DNA of 64,000 bases, taken from Pelotomaculum sp. PtaU1.Bin035. Lineage in GTDB: Bacteria; Bacillota; Desulfotomaculia; Desulfotomaculales; Pelotomaculaceae. The position numbers and the translations under genes were made by a program. The notes beneath the pieces are model-generated. The model searched no databases, had not been told where the DNA came from, and worked only from the letters and a program-made list of their open reading frames with translations. The DNA is taken from NCBI GenBank assembly GCA_002067965.1, contig MVRN01000039.1, positions 1-64,000 of the forward strand, read 5' to 3'. This document shows, piece by piece, positions 50,726 to 60,875 of the stretch (positions are counted from its first letter, which is position 1; each line of letters begins with the position of its first letter).

Positions 50726-50956
50726 TTGAAACGTGAGAGAGGCCGCAGGGGCAAAAAGCGTATTTGCAGTTTTTGTGTGGATAAGATGGCGGCCATTGAT
50801 TATAAGGATGTGCCACGGCTTAAAAAGTATGTTACCGAGCGGGGGAAAATCCTGCCCCGCCGGATTTCAGGCAACTGTGCCAGGCATCAGCGCATGTTGA
50901 CAACAGCGATAAAAAGAGCGCGTTATATAGCCTTTCTGCCGTATACAGCAGAATAG
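50726..50956 (+). CDS. rpsR: 30S ribosomal protein S18
   Basis: 76 residues; basic N-terminus, then ICSFCVDK and NCARHQR, the zinc-binding (C+) form of S18. TTG start behind GAGGAGGAG. Ends the operon with a terminator. Confidence 0.95.
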   Translation: MKRERGRRGKKRICSFCVDKMAAIDYKDVPRLKKYVTERGKILPRRISGNCARHQRMLTTAIKRARYIAFLPYTAE

Positions 50957-50962
50957 CACACC

Positions 50963-50984
50963 AAGGGGAGCTGACGCTCCTCTT
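50963..50984 (+). terminator. Terminator after rpsR
   Basis: AAGGGGAGC-TGAC-GCTCCTCTT, nine bp with one G-T pair, then CTTTTTC. Confidence 0.8.
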
Positions 50985-51125
50985 CTTTTTCTAACCGTAT
51001 GCAATTGGGGGAACAAATAACAGGTGATTCGTTATGCGGCGGGGCAGGAAAAGAAACTAGCTCCATAGAATATTTAAGAGTTGCGTTATGGGCCCGTTCC
51101 AGTTAGTCCAGAGGAGGATATTATA

Positions 51126-51443
51126 ATGATAACCGGCGGCCAGGAAGGCGGTATTGCTAAAAACATCAAGGTTATCGAGTGGTTGAAAGCCGACCTGATC
51201 ACTACCATCTCAGCGCTTTTTAAATCGATGCTCAGAGGGAGTGAGGAATTGATTCTTGATGCGCTGGCCAGTCTGGTGATTACCTGTTATATTTTAGGGC
51301 GGCGGCTTGGCATCAATTTTTCCCGCCTGGATTTAAAGGTTGAAGTAAAGCTGCGTCAGAGCATTGATGAAGGCCACGAAGTGGAGAGATGGTATGGGGA
51401 TATTTCTACCTTGTTAAACTATCTGGTTGACAAAAAGAGGTGA
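51126..51443 (+). CDS. MazG-like family protein
   Basis: 105 residues. NIKVIEWLKADLITTISALFKSM, ELILDALASLVITCYILGRRLGI and a C-terminal HEVERWYGDISTLLNYL match the MazG-like family, predicted nucleotide pyrophosphohydrolases of the all-alpha NTP-PPase fold, here short. ATG 51126 behind GAGGAGG; upstream codons in the open frame are unlikely. Overlaps or abuts yybS. Substrate unknown. Confidence 0.82.
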   Translation: MITGGQEGGIAKNIKVIEWLKADLITTISALFKSMLRGSEELILDALASLVITCYILGRRLGINFSRLDLKVEVKLRQSIDEGHEVERWYGDISTLLNYLVDKKR

Positions 51444-51448
51444 TCCCC

Positions 51449-52417
51449 TTGGCAGCCGGCAAGAAAAACAAGGGCTTGTTGGAATGGGTTGCTTTTACCG
51501 TAATCGCCGCTATTACCGGCCTGGCGGGTATCTTTATACCTCCTTTGAGTTTTCTGTGTGTCATTTTGCTGCCCATTCCGGTTATGCTCCTGGTATTGCG
51601 CCTGGATGCCAGGTACGGTATCCTGGGATTGACTACGGCCGGGTTTTTTATGCTCTTTGCCGGGCCGGAGCCTGCAATGGCGCTCGTATTAATTGTCCAG
51701 TGCGGTCTTCTGGGTATTGTATACGGTTTGCTTTTTAAAAATAATGTTTCTTCCGGCAAATGCATCATTGCCGGTATATTAACAGCAGCTTTTCTCACTA
51801 TTGTGTCGGTGGCGGTTGTATTTGCCTTGACCAGGGAGAACCTGCTGGCCCTCGGGCAAGAGAGCCGCCTTATGCTGGAGCAGTGGGCGGCGGCGAACCT
51901 GCGGATGTGGGCTTTTGACAATTTGCTGCCTGGACAGCAGGCGGACCTGATTGATAACCTGGTTAATATGTTTGAGTTGTTTATTCCCGGCCAGTTGGTT
52001 GTCAACTCAGCGATCTCCGCCGTGCTCACATATTTCCTGTCCAGGTTCGCCTTGGGGGCGCTGTTGAAATACAAACTTCCCCCGGCGCCTGTGTTTTCCA
52101 CTATCTATTTGCCGTGGTACAGTATCTGGGGGATGATCGCCGGTCTCGGTTTGACCTTGCTGGGTGACTATTTAGATTATATGCTGCCAGCCAGAGCGGG
52201 CAAAAACATCCTATTTGTCCTTTTTTATATATACCTGGCTTTTGGGCTGTCTGTGGCGACGTACCTCTTCCGGAGGATTAACTTTGCCCTGCCGGTAAAG
52301 ATGATTTTTTTATTAATAGCTATTTCTTATCTTCCTTATAGCATGGCTGTTCTTTTCTTGCTGGGTGCGGTCGACCCGCTGATTAATATCCGCCGGCTGC
52401 CGGAATTAAAAGAGTGA
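51449..52417 (+). CDS. yybS: YybS-like polytopic membrane protein (DUF2232)
   Basis: 322 residues, about eight hydrophobic segments, with a cytoplasmic-like loop near residues 125-165. YybS of Bacillus lies just before yybT(gdpP)-rplI; here rplI follows but no gdpP gene is present between them. TTG 51449 has AGAGGTGA at the right distance; the GTG at 51440, which overlaps the preceding stop, is the alternative. Function not known; possibly an S-component-like transporter part. Confidence 0.8.
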   Translation: MAAGKKNKGLLEWVAFTVIAAITGLAGIFIPPLSFLCVILLPIPVMLLVLRLDARYGILGLTTAGFFMLFAGPEPAMALVLIVQCGLLGIVYGLLFKNNVSSGKCIIAGILTAAFLTIVSVAVVFALTRENLLALGQESRLMLEQWAAANLRMWAFDNLLPGQQADLIDNLVNMFELFIPGQLVVNSAISAVLTYFLSRFALGALLKYKLPPAPVFSTIYLPWYSIWGMIAGLGLTLLGDYLDYMLPARAGKNILFVLFYIYLAFGLSVATYLFRRINFALPVKMIFLLIAISYLPYSMAVLFLLGAVDPLINIRRLPELKE

Positions 52418-52510
52418 ATTCTATAAAGATAAGTTGGAGTTGATAATTGCGTTATTTGATATTATCCTGGGTAATGTTTTAAAGAAACTGTTTTATCGGG
52501 GAGATGCGAT

Positions 52511-52957
52511 ATGAAAGTAATTTTATTGAAAGACGTGCCCGGACAGGGCAAACGGGGCGATGTAATTAATGTGGCGGAGGGGTACGCGAGAAATTACTTG
52601 CTGCCCCGTGGGTTGGCCGGCGAAGCTTCCCAGGGCAGGCTGAAGGAACTGGCTGACCGCCGGCGGGCCACGGCGGTAAAGGAGCAAAAGATCGAGCAGT
52701 CGGCCAGAGAACTGGCTGCCCGGCTGAACAACCTCACCGTTGTCGTCAGGACTAAAACTGGTGAGGGGGGCAGGCTCTTTGGATCGGTAAATAATAAAGA
52801 TGTGGCTGATGCCCTTGCCGTCCAGCATAAAATTACGCTGGACAAAAAGAAATTAATAGTAAAAGAGCCGATTAAGCAGTTGGGGTCTTACCCCGTGACA
52901 GCGAAACTGCACCCTGTTGTCCAAGCTGAAATAATAGTAGAAGTAGTTGGCGAGTAG
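52511..52957 (+). CDS. rplI: 50S ribosomal protein L9
   Basis: 148 residues. N-terminal domain signature [36 protein letters not shown] is followed by the long helix and the C-terminal domain ([17 protein letters not shown]). ATG start after GGGGAGA. Position before a Lon-type gene and dnaB fits Clostridia. Confidence 0.97.
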   Translation: MKVILLKDVPGQGKRGDVINVAEGYARNYLLPRGLAGEASQGRLKELADRRRATAVKEQKIEQSARELAARLNNLTVVVRTKTGEGGRLFGSVNNKDVADALAVQHKITLDKKKLIVKEPIKQLGSYPVTAKLHPVVQAEIIVEVVGE

Positions 52958-53033
52958 GTATTAAATTACCAGTATATTTTAGATGCAAATTACAATACGT
53001 ATATTACCGGCAGACATCAGGAAGGAGCAGAAA

Positions 53034-54986
53034 ATGAAAGCATTCCTCGAAAAGTGTATTGGGGGCCCGAAGAACGAAACTGCAAATAGACATAAAGGCA
53101 AGCAAAAAGGCCAGGCCTTGCTAAAACGCCAGGTGAACGCGTTTTATGACCTTTTGGCTAACCTGTACGGGTCTGATAAACTGGTCCTGCGTGCGGGAAA
53201 GCTGGAGGCGTTACAGCACATGCGCTCTGATAAGTTGGAGGAGAGAGTCCTGGCCCTCCAGAAGCTGGTTTTCGAGGATCCGACCTACGATACCCCGCCT
53301 GACCTGGTAAACATACCCGGTATCCTGGAAGAAATTGAAGAAGAAATAGCTGATAAAGTTGCCCGCCGCACCGTGGAAGACCAGTTGGAGAGAAAAATTA
53401 ATGATAAGCTTCAACAACGGCACGAGGATTATGTTAAAGAAATAAAAATGCAGGTGATCAAAGAAAATGCCGGGCCTGAAAACGCTCAAACATTAAAAAA
53501 ATTGGCTATCCTGGAAAAGCTGGAGCAAAGAAAACTTTCCGGCTCGACAACTGAATTTTTACGCCCGGCTTCGTTTGAGGAAATCGTCGGCCAGGAAAGG
53601 GCGGTCAAAGCCCTGCTTGCCAAGCTTGCCTCCCCTTATCCGCAACATATTATTCTCTACGGGCCGCCGGGCGTAGGCAAGACTACGGCAGCCCGCTTGG
53701 CTCTCGAAGTTGCGAAACGCGCTAAAAGGACTCCTTTTGCCAATGACGCGGCTTTTGTCGAGGTAAACGGGACCACGTTACGGTGGGACCCCCGGGAGGT
53801 GACGAACCCCCTGCTTGGCTCCGTACACGACCCTATTTACCAGGGAGCCAAGCGGGATTTGGCGGAGTCCGGCGTTCCAGAGCCCAAGCTGGGACTGGTT
53901 ACCGACGCCCACGGGGGTGTGCTGTTCATTGACGAAGTCGGGGAGATGGACCCGATTCTACAAAACAAACTGTTAAAAGTGCTTGAGGACAAGAGGGTTT
54001 TCTATGAATCCTCTTATTACGACGCGCATGAAACCAATATACCACAGTATATCAAAAAGATCTTCGAGGAAGGCGCCCCGGCTGACTTTATCTTGATCGG
54101 GGCCACAACCCGGGATCCGCTCGACATTAACCCCGCCATCCGTTCACGTTGTGCGGAGATTTATTTTGAACCGCTCACTCCAAGGGATGTTCAGGAAATA
54201 TTAAAACAAGCGGCTGTCAAGTTGGATGTGGAAATGGACCAAAAGGTCCCGGAGATAATCAGCGAATATACCATTGAAGGGCGCAAGGCAATAAATATCC
54301 TTTCTGATGCCTTTGGTTTGGCCTGCTACCGCAGCGAGCTGAAGGGCGCCTCACCTGTAATTACCCTGGAGGACATCCTGGAAGTAGTGCAAGTCAGCCG
54401 GTTGAGCCCGCACGTAACCCGCAAGGCGTCTTCCCATAGAGAAATAGGGAAAATCTTCGGCCTGGGTGTCATGGGTTTTCTGGGTTCGGTCCTGGAGATC
54501 GAAGCAGTGGCTTTCCCGGCGCGCAACCAAGGCCAGGGAACCATACGTTTTAACGACACTGCCGGCAGCATGGCCAAGGATTCGGTTTTTAACGCTGCTT
54601 CGGTGATCCGCAAGTTGACTGGCGAGGATCTGTCAAATTACGACCTTCACGTAAATGTGGTGGGAGGCGGCAGGATTGATGGGCCTTCGGCAGGTGCGGC
54701 CATCTTTCTGACTGTTCTTAGCGCTGTTCAAGGCCGTGCCATTGCCCAGGACGTGGCTGTAACCGGTGAGATTTCCATTCAAGGCAAGGTCCGTGCCGTT
54801 GGCGGCGTTTTTGAGAAGATATATGGCGCCAGGCAGGCAGGCATCAAGACTGTGCTGGTCCCGGCTGAAAATGAAAAAGATATCCCGGTTGACATAAAAG
54901 GAATCAGGGTAATTCCGGTGAATTCAGTGGAAGAGATCATGCGCCATGTTTTTCTGACGCCGGAAATTGACGAGCTAGTCGGTTAA
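53034..54986 (+). CDS. lonC: Lon-family ATP-dependent protease, spore-former type (LonC)
   Basis: 650 residues. It lacks the long LON N-domain; instead an N-terminal helical region (coiled-coil stretch about 95-165) precedes the AAA+ module with Walker A GPPGVGKT (210-217) and Walker B VLFIDEVGEMD. The Lon proteolytic domain has the dyad S552 in GPSAGAA and K595 in VFEKIYGA. This is the Lon subtype found beside rplI-dnaB in endospore-forming Clostridia. ATG 53034 has AAGGAG upstream; 17 further codons in frame are not needed. Substrates unknown. Confidence 0.9.
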   Translation: MKAFLEKCIGGPKNETANRHKGKQKGQALLKRQVNAFYDLLANLYGSDKLVLRAGKLEALQHMRSDKLEERVLALQKLVFEDPTYDTPPDLVNIPGILEEIEEEIADKVARRTVEDQLERKINDKLQQRHEDYVKEIKMQVIKENAGPENAQTLKKLAILEKLEQRKLSGSTTEFLRPASFEEIVGQERAVKALLAKLASPYPQHIILYGPPGVGKTTAARLALEVAKRAKRTPFANDAAFVEVNGTTLRWDPREVTNPLLGSVHDPIYQGAKRDLAESGVPEPKLGLVTDAHGGVLFIDEVGEMDPILQNKLLKVLEDKRVFYESSYYDAHETNIPQYIKKIFEEGAPADFILIGATTRDPLDINPAIRSRCAEIYFEPLTPRDVQEILKQAAVKLDVEMDQKVPEIISEYTIEGRKAINILSDAFGLACYRSELKGASPVITLEDILEVVQVSRLSPHVTRKASSHREIGKIFGLGVMGFLGSVLEIEAVAFPARNQGQGTIRFNDTAGSMAKDSVFNAASVIRKLTGEDLSNYDLHVNVVGGGRIDGPSAGAAIFLTVLSAVQGRAIAQDVAVTGEISIQGKVRAVGGVFEKIYGARQAGIKTVLVPAENEKDIPVDIKGIRVIPVNSVEEIMRHVFLTPEIDELVG

Positions 54987-55036
54987 TTATTATTAACTAT
55001 CAAGCTCTGTTTTGATTCTTGTGGCAGGTGTTCTTA

Positions 55037-56374
55037 TTGTTGGATAAAGTACCCCCTCAGAATATTGATGCCGAACAGTCCGTACTGGGCGCCGTCCTCC
55101 TTGACCGGGATGCCGTCTATAAGGCCATGAAGTTGATCCGGCCCGATGACTTTTACCGGGAGGACCATAAGATAATTTATGAAGCCATGCTCTCATTGAA
55201 TGAGAGCGGCAGGCCGGTTGACTTAATAACAGTGTCTGAACAGCTGCGGCATCAAGGGAACTTGGATAAAGCCGGCGGTGTGGCTTATATCGCCTCGCTG
55301 GCGGAAATGGCTCCCATCGCCGCCAATATCGAATATTACGCCCGCATTGTTGAAGAAAAGTCGCTGCTGCGCACATTGATCCAGCTCTCTACCCGGATCG
55401 CCAGCATGGGCTATGAGGAAAGTGAGGAACCGGAAAAGCTTATAGCCGAGGCCGAGCGGATGATCTTGGAGTTGGGCAGCAGGAGGGTGACCGGGGCTTT
55501 TTACTCGATCAAAGACATCCTTTTGGACACTCTGGCCAACATGGAGTTTCTTTACAATAACCGGGGCAGCGTTACCGGCGTGCCTACGTCCTTCGGCGAT
55601 CTGGATAAAATATGCCATGGCCTGCAGCCCAGCGACTTGATCATTCTGGCCGGCCGGCCTAGCATGGGTAAGACCAGCCTCGGGATGTGCGTCGGTTATA
55701 GCGCTGCGTTAAAACATAATATCCCGGTGGCGGTTTTTAGCCTGGAAATGTCCAAGGAGCAGCTGGTGCAGCGTATCCTCTTCGCTGAGGCCAAAGTTGA
55801 CCAGCAGCGCCTGCGCAATGGTTCCCTCGGCGAAGAGGACTGGCGGAACCTTCACGAAGTCGCCGGCAAGCTGGCCAAGGCGCCGCTCTACATAGATGAT
55901 ACACCTGCAATAAATACCCGTCAGGTCCGGGCAAAGGCGCGTCAGCTTCAGGCTGAAAAAGGATTGGGTTTGATCATAATCGATTATATCCAGTTGATGC
56001 AGAGCCCGCGCCGGACCGAAAACCGCCAGCAAGAAATTGCCGATATCTCCCGTTCGCTGAAAGGTCTCGCCAAAGAGCTGAACGTGCCGGTTATGGCCTT
56101 GGCCCAACTGAGCCGCGCGGTGGAACAGCGGCAGGACAAGAAGCCGATCATGTCCGACTTGAGGGAGTCGGGATCCCTCGAGCAAGACGCGGATCTGGTG
56201 ATGTTTATTTACCGGGACGAATACTACCATCCGGATTCCGAGAAAAGGGGTATCGCGGAAATTATTATCTCTAAACACCGCAACGGCCCGGTGGGGACAG
56301 TTGAGCTTGGCTTTTTAAAAGAGTTGACCAAGTTTGTTCCTTTGCTGAAAAATGCTGACAATTACCAGCCGTAA
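55037..56374 (+). CDS. dnaB: Replicative DNA helicase
   Basis: 445 residues, hexameric helicase. N-terminal domain (KVPPQNIDAEQSVLGAVLLD), then the RecA-like domain: Walker A AGRPSMGKTSLG, FSLEMSKEQL, LIIIDYIQLMQ, and the arginine finger SKHRNGPVG. I choose TTG 55037, which gives MLDKVPPQ and is six bases after GGCAGGTG; the TTG at 55019 is less likely. Gene order rplI-lonC-dnaB-purA is typical. Confidence 0.95.
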   Translation: MLDKVPPQNIDAEQSVLGAVLLDRDAVYKAMKLIRPDDFYREDHKIIYEAMLSLNESGRPVDLITVSEQLRHQGNLDKAGGVAYIASLAEMAPIAANIEYYARIVEEKSLLRTLIQLSTRIASMGYEESEEPEKLIAEAERMILELGSRRVTGAFYSIKDILLDTLANMEFLYNNRGSVTGVPTSFGDLDKICHGLQPSDLIILAGRPSMGKTSLGMCVGYSAALKHNIPVAVFSLEMSKEQLVQRILFAEAKVDQQRLRNGSLGEEDWRNLHEVAGKLAKAPLYIDDTPAINTRQVRAKARQLQAEKGLGLIIIDYIQLMQSPRRTENRQQEIADISRSLKGLAKELNVPVMALAQLSRAVEQRQDKKPIMSDLRESGSLEQDADLVMFIYRDEYYHPDSEKRGIAEIIISKHRNGPVGTVELGFLKELTKFVPLLKNADNYQP

Positions 56375-56379
56375 GTATA

Positions 56380-56408
56380 TTGACAATAAAGGTATTGTTA
56401 ATTAAAAT
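56380..56408 (+). promoter_or_regulatory. Promoter before the FAD oxidoreductase gene
   Basis: TTGACA (56380-56385), 17 bases, TAAAAT (56403-56408). A near-consensus sigma-A promoter; it probably drives the FAD enzyme and purA. The leader is about 160 bases. Confidence 0.65.
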
Positions 56409-56573
56409 ATTTATTGTTGAAGGAAGCTGGATTTGTTCCGTCAATTTAATCACCCGGCAAAAGCTTATTGACTCAAATAGCAACTGGTGCAGGTTTGTTG
56501 TTTGGGTTATTTTTATGCCGGCGGGAAGACAATAATTGAAAGTACATGAAGCTGATAATTTGGAGGAGGTTTT

Positions 56574-59253
<2,680 letters not shown>

Positions 59254-59284
59254 AAATTAGATTCGTACACATTTATTTTAGTTG

Positions 59285-59313
59285 TTGACACACCAATGCT
59301 GTTATAGTAATAT
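59285..59313 (+). promoter_or_regulatory. Promoter of the tRNA cluster
   Basis: TTGACA (59285-59290), 17 bases, TAATAT (59308-59313). Lies 21 bases before tRNA-Lys. Confidence 0.55.
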
Positions 59314-59333
59314 ATCTAACTGTAGGGTTTGTT

Positions 59334-59409
59334 GGGCCATTAGCTCAGTCGGCAGAGCACCTGACTTTTAATCAGGGTGTCGGTGGTTCGAGTCCACCAT
59401 GGCTCACCA
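59334..59409 (+). tRNA. tRNA-Lys (TTT)
   Basis: Cloverleaf seen: acceptor GGGCCAT / ATGGCTC, D-loop TAGCTCAGTCGGCAGAGCA, anticodon stem-loop CTGA-CTTTTAA-TCAG with anticodon TTT, T-loop GGTTCGAGTCC, and encoded CCA. Confidence 0.97.
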
Positions 59410-59452
59410 TTTTAGCAGGCAGTAGTTGGCGTATACCACCAACTGTCAAAAT

Positions 59453-59528
59453 GGCCCCATGGTCAAGCGGCCTAAGACACCGCCCTTTCACGGCGGTAAC
59501 CCGGGTTCGAATCCCGGTGGGGTCACCA
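59453..59528 (+). tRNA. tRNA-Glu (TTC)
   Basis: Acceptor GGCCCCA / TGGGGTC, anticodon stem-loop CCGCC-CTTTCAC-GGCGG with anticodon TTC, T-loop GGTTCGAATCC, encoded CCA. Confidence 0.97.
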
Positions 59529-59537
59529 GTTAGAAAG

Positions 59538-59564
59538 CAGCGCAGTTTAAAGCGCTGTTTTTTT
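59538..59564 (+). terminator. Terminator after tRNA-Glu
   Basis: CAGCGC-AGTTTAAA-GCGCTG followed by seven T. Separates tRNA-Lys/Glu from tRNA-Gly. Confidence 0.85.
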
Positions 59565-59628
59565 CCATTAATAACAGCCTGCATCACCTTGCTTTTTATT
59601 TATAAAAAAGATATAATTTAAATGTCGG

Positions 59629-59703
59629 GCGGGTGTAGCTCAATGGTAGAGCATCAGCTTCCCAAGCTGAGGGTTGAGGGTTCGATCCCCTTCACCCGCT
59701 CCA
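59629..59703 (+). tRNA. tRNA-Gly (CCC), probable integration site
   Basis: Acceptor GCGGGTG / CACCCGC, D-loop AGCTCAATGGTAGAGCA, anticodon stem-loop TCAGC-TTCCCAA-GCTGA with anticodon CCC, T-loop GGTTCGATCC, encoded CCA. Its 3' end borders the integrative element on the right; tRNA 3' halves are usual attachment sites for tyrosine integrases. Confidence 0.95.
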
Positions 59704-59732
59704 GTGAAATCAAGGGTTCTGGGTTTAAGGAG

Positions 59733-59771
59733 TTGACCACAACAAGGGGTTGACCACAATTTTGACCACAA
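59733..59771 (+). repeat. Three direct repeats TTGACCACAA, candidate integrase arm sites
   Basis: Copies at 59733-59742, 59750-59759 and 59762-59771 (spacing 17 and 12 bases). They lie 30 bases past the tRNA-Gly end, where arm-type binding sites of a tyrosine integrase are expected. Confidence 0.65.
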
Positions 59772-59791
59772 CTATTTTTATGTTGCATTTA

Positions 59792-59820
59792 ATCGCCCTG
59801 ATAAGGGCGATTTATTTTTA
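59792..59820 (+). terminator. Terminator after tRNA-Gly
   Basis: ATCGCCCT-GATA-AGGGCGAT, perfect eight-bp stem, followed by TTATTTTTA. Ends tRNA-Gly transcription inside the element. Confidence 0.85.
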
Positions 59821-59909
59821 CTTTTAAAAGATAAATTTTTATACAAAGAAGGAAATTTGTAAATATCCGCCGTATTTATTATTAAAATAATTGAAGGATT
59901 TGTTTCCCT

Positions 59910-60659
59910 ATGACTGAGTATAGTGTATTTTTAGATGAGTCAGGTATTGAATCCTATAAAAATACTGACAGCCATTATGTTGTTGCAGGTTTAATATTAG
60001 AAAAAGATTATTTTGTTAACGAAGCAATGGCGAGCATTAGAGCATTAAAAACGAAACACTTCAACTCAGATAAAGTTGTGTTCCATTTCTTTGATATGGT
60101 TAGGCGTAAAGGTTCTTTTAAAATCTTTAATGACAGGATAAAGAGAAGAGATTTTTGGGATGATTATATTCAATTGATTAGCAAGTTGAATTTTAAGGTA
60201 GTAGGAGCCGTAGTTAAAAAAAACGATATGACTAATAGGTATCTTTATCCTCAAGCCCCGAAAAGAGTTGCTTTACCGGTTATTTATGAAAACCTAGTTC
60301 ATTTTTTAGCTTCTAATGATGCTACTGGTAAAATATTTGTTGAGCAATTTAATGAAACTGAGGATGAGCGGGTATCTGTTCAATATCATTTAAGTATGGC
60401 AAACGGTACTTCTAGAATTAGTCGTGAAGCATTTTTAAGACATATAAAAGGTCTAAAATTTTTACCCAAAAATCAAAATATCCTTGGTCTCCAACTGGCT
60501 GATTTAGTCGCATATCTCACTAATGTTAAGGCTAGGGGAGGGGTTTTTTCGGCAAACAAAGAGCCTAATTTAGGTGATATATGGAATATTATATGGGACA
60601 AAACATATGATGGTAATTGTAAAAATAAAAATATGTATGGAATTAAATTCTTACCATAA
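59910..60659 (+). CDS. DUF3800 domain protein
   Basis: 249 residues. The DUF3800 signature is present: SVFLDESGIES at the N-terminus, HYVVAGLIL, and the C-terminal LGLQLADLVAYL. The family has an RNase H-like fold with acidic residues (here D9, E10) and is frequent on phages and mobile elements; activity is unknown. AT-rich codon use unlike the core genome. ATG start; the ribosome site TGAAGGA is about 10 bases upstream. It is the first gene of the element next to the tRNA. Confidence 0.82.
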   Translation: MTEYSVFLDESGIESYKNTDSHYVVAGLILEKDYFVNEAMASIRALKTKHFNSDKVVFHFFDMVRRKGSFKIFNDRIKRRDFWDDYIQLISKLNFKVVGAVVKKNDMTNRYLYPQAPKRVALPVIYENLVHFLASNDATGKIFVEQFNETEDERVSVQYHLSMANGTSRISREAFLRHIKGLKFLPKNQNILGLQLADLVAYLTNVKARGGVFSANKEPNLGDIWNIIWDKTYDGNCKNKNMYGIKFLP

Positions 60660-60755
60660 TTATGTATTTTTGTCGAAATAAATTGTTATTTTTAATAATT
60701 TTTTTGTAGGATTTTTTTTTACTTTGTGGTATATAATATATAAGTAATAAGTTTT

Positions 60756-60812
60756 GATGTTTGCGTATTTGGCAAACATCCAAATTAGGATTGCGCGTTC
60801 GCAGTCCTTTTT
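60756..60812 (+). ncRNA. Candidate small RNA or double hairpin
   Basis: GATGTTTGC-GTATTTG-GCAAACATC (nine bp) is followed by AGGATTGC-GCGTTC-GCAGTCCT (eight bp, one G-T) and TTTTT. TATAAT lies at 60732-60737 without a good -35. It could be just the terminator of the DUF3800 gene, or a short independent RNA. Confidence 0.35.
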
Positions 60813-60820
60813 GGATTTTT

Positions 60821-60869
60821 AAGGGTAAAAACAAAGCTTATTATTTGAAAAAGCTTTGTTTTTACCCTT
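60821..60869 (-). terminator. Terminator of integrase gene
   Basis: AAGGGTAAAAACAAAGCTT and AAGCTTTGTTTTTACCCTT pair perfectly over 19 bp, loop of 11. Located just beyond the integrase stop; acts probably on both strands. Confidence 0.8.
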
Positions 60870-60875
60870 TTCGAA

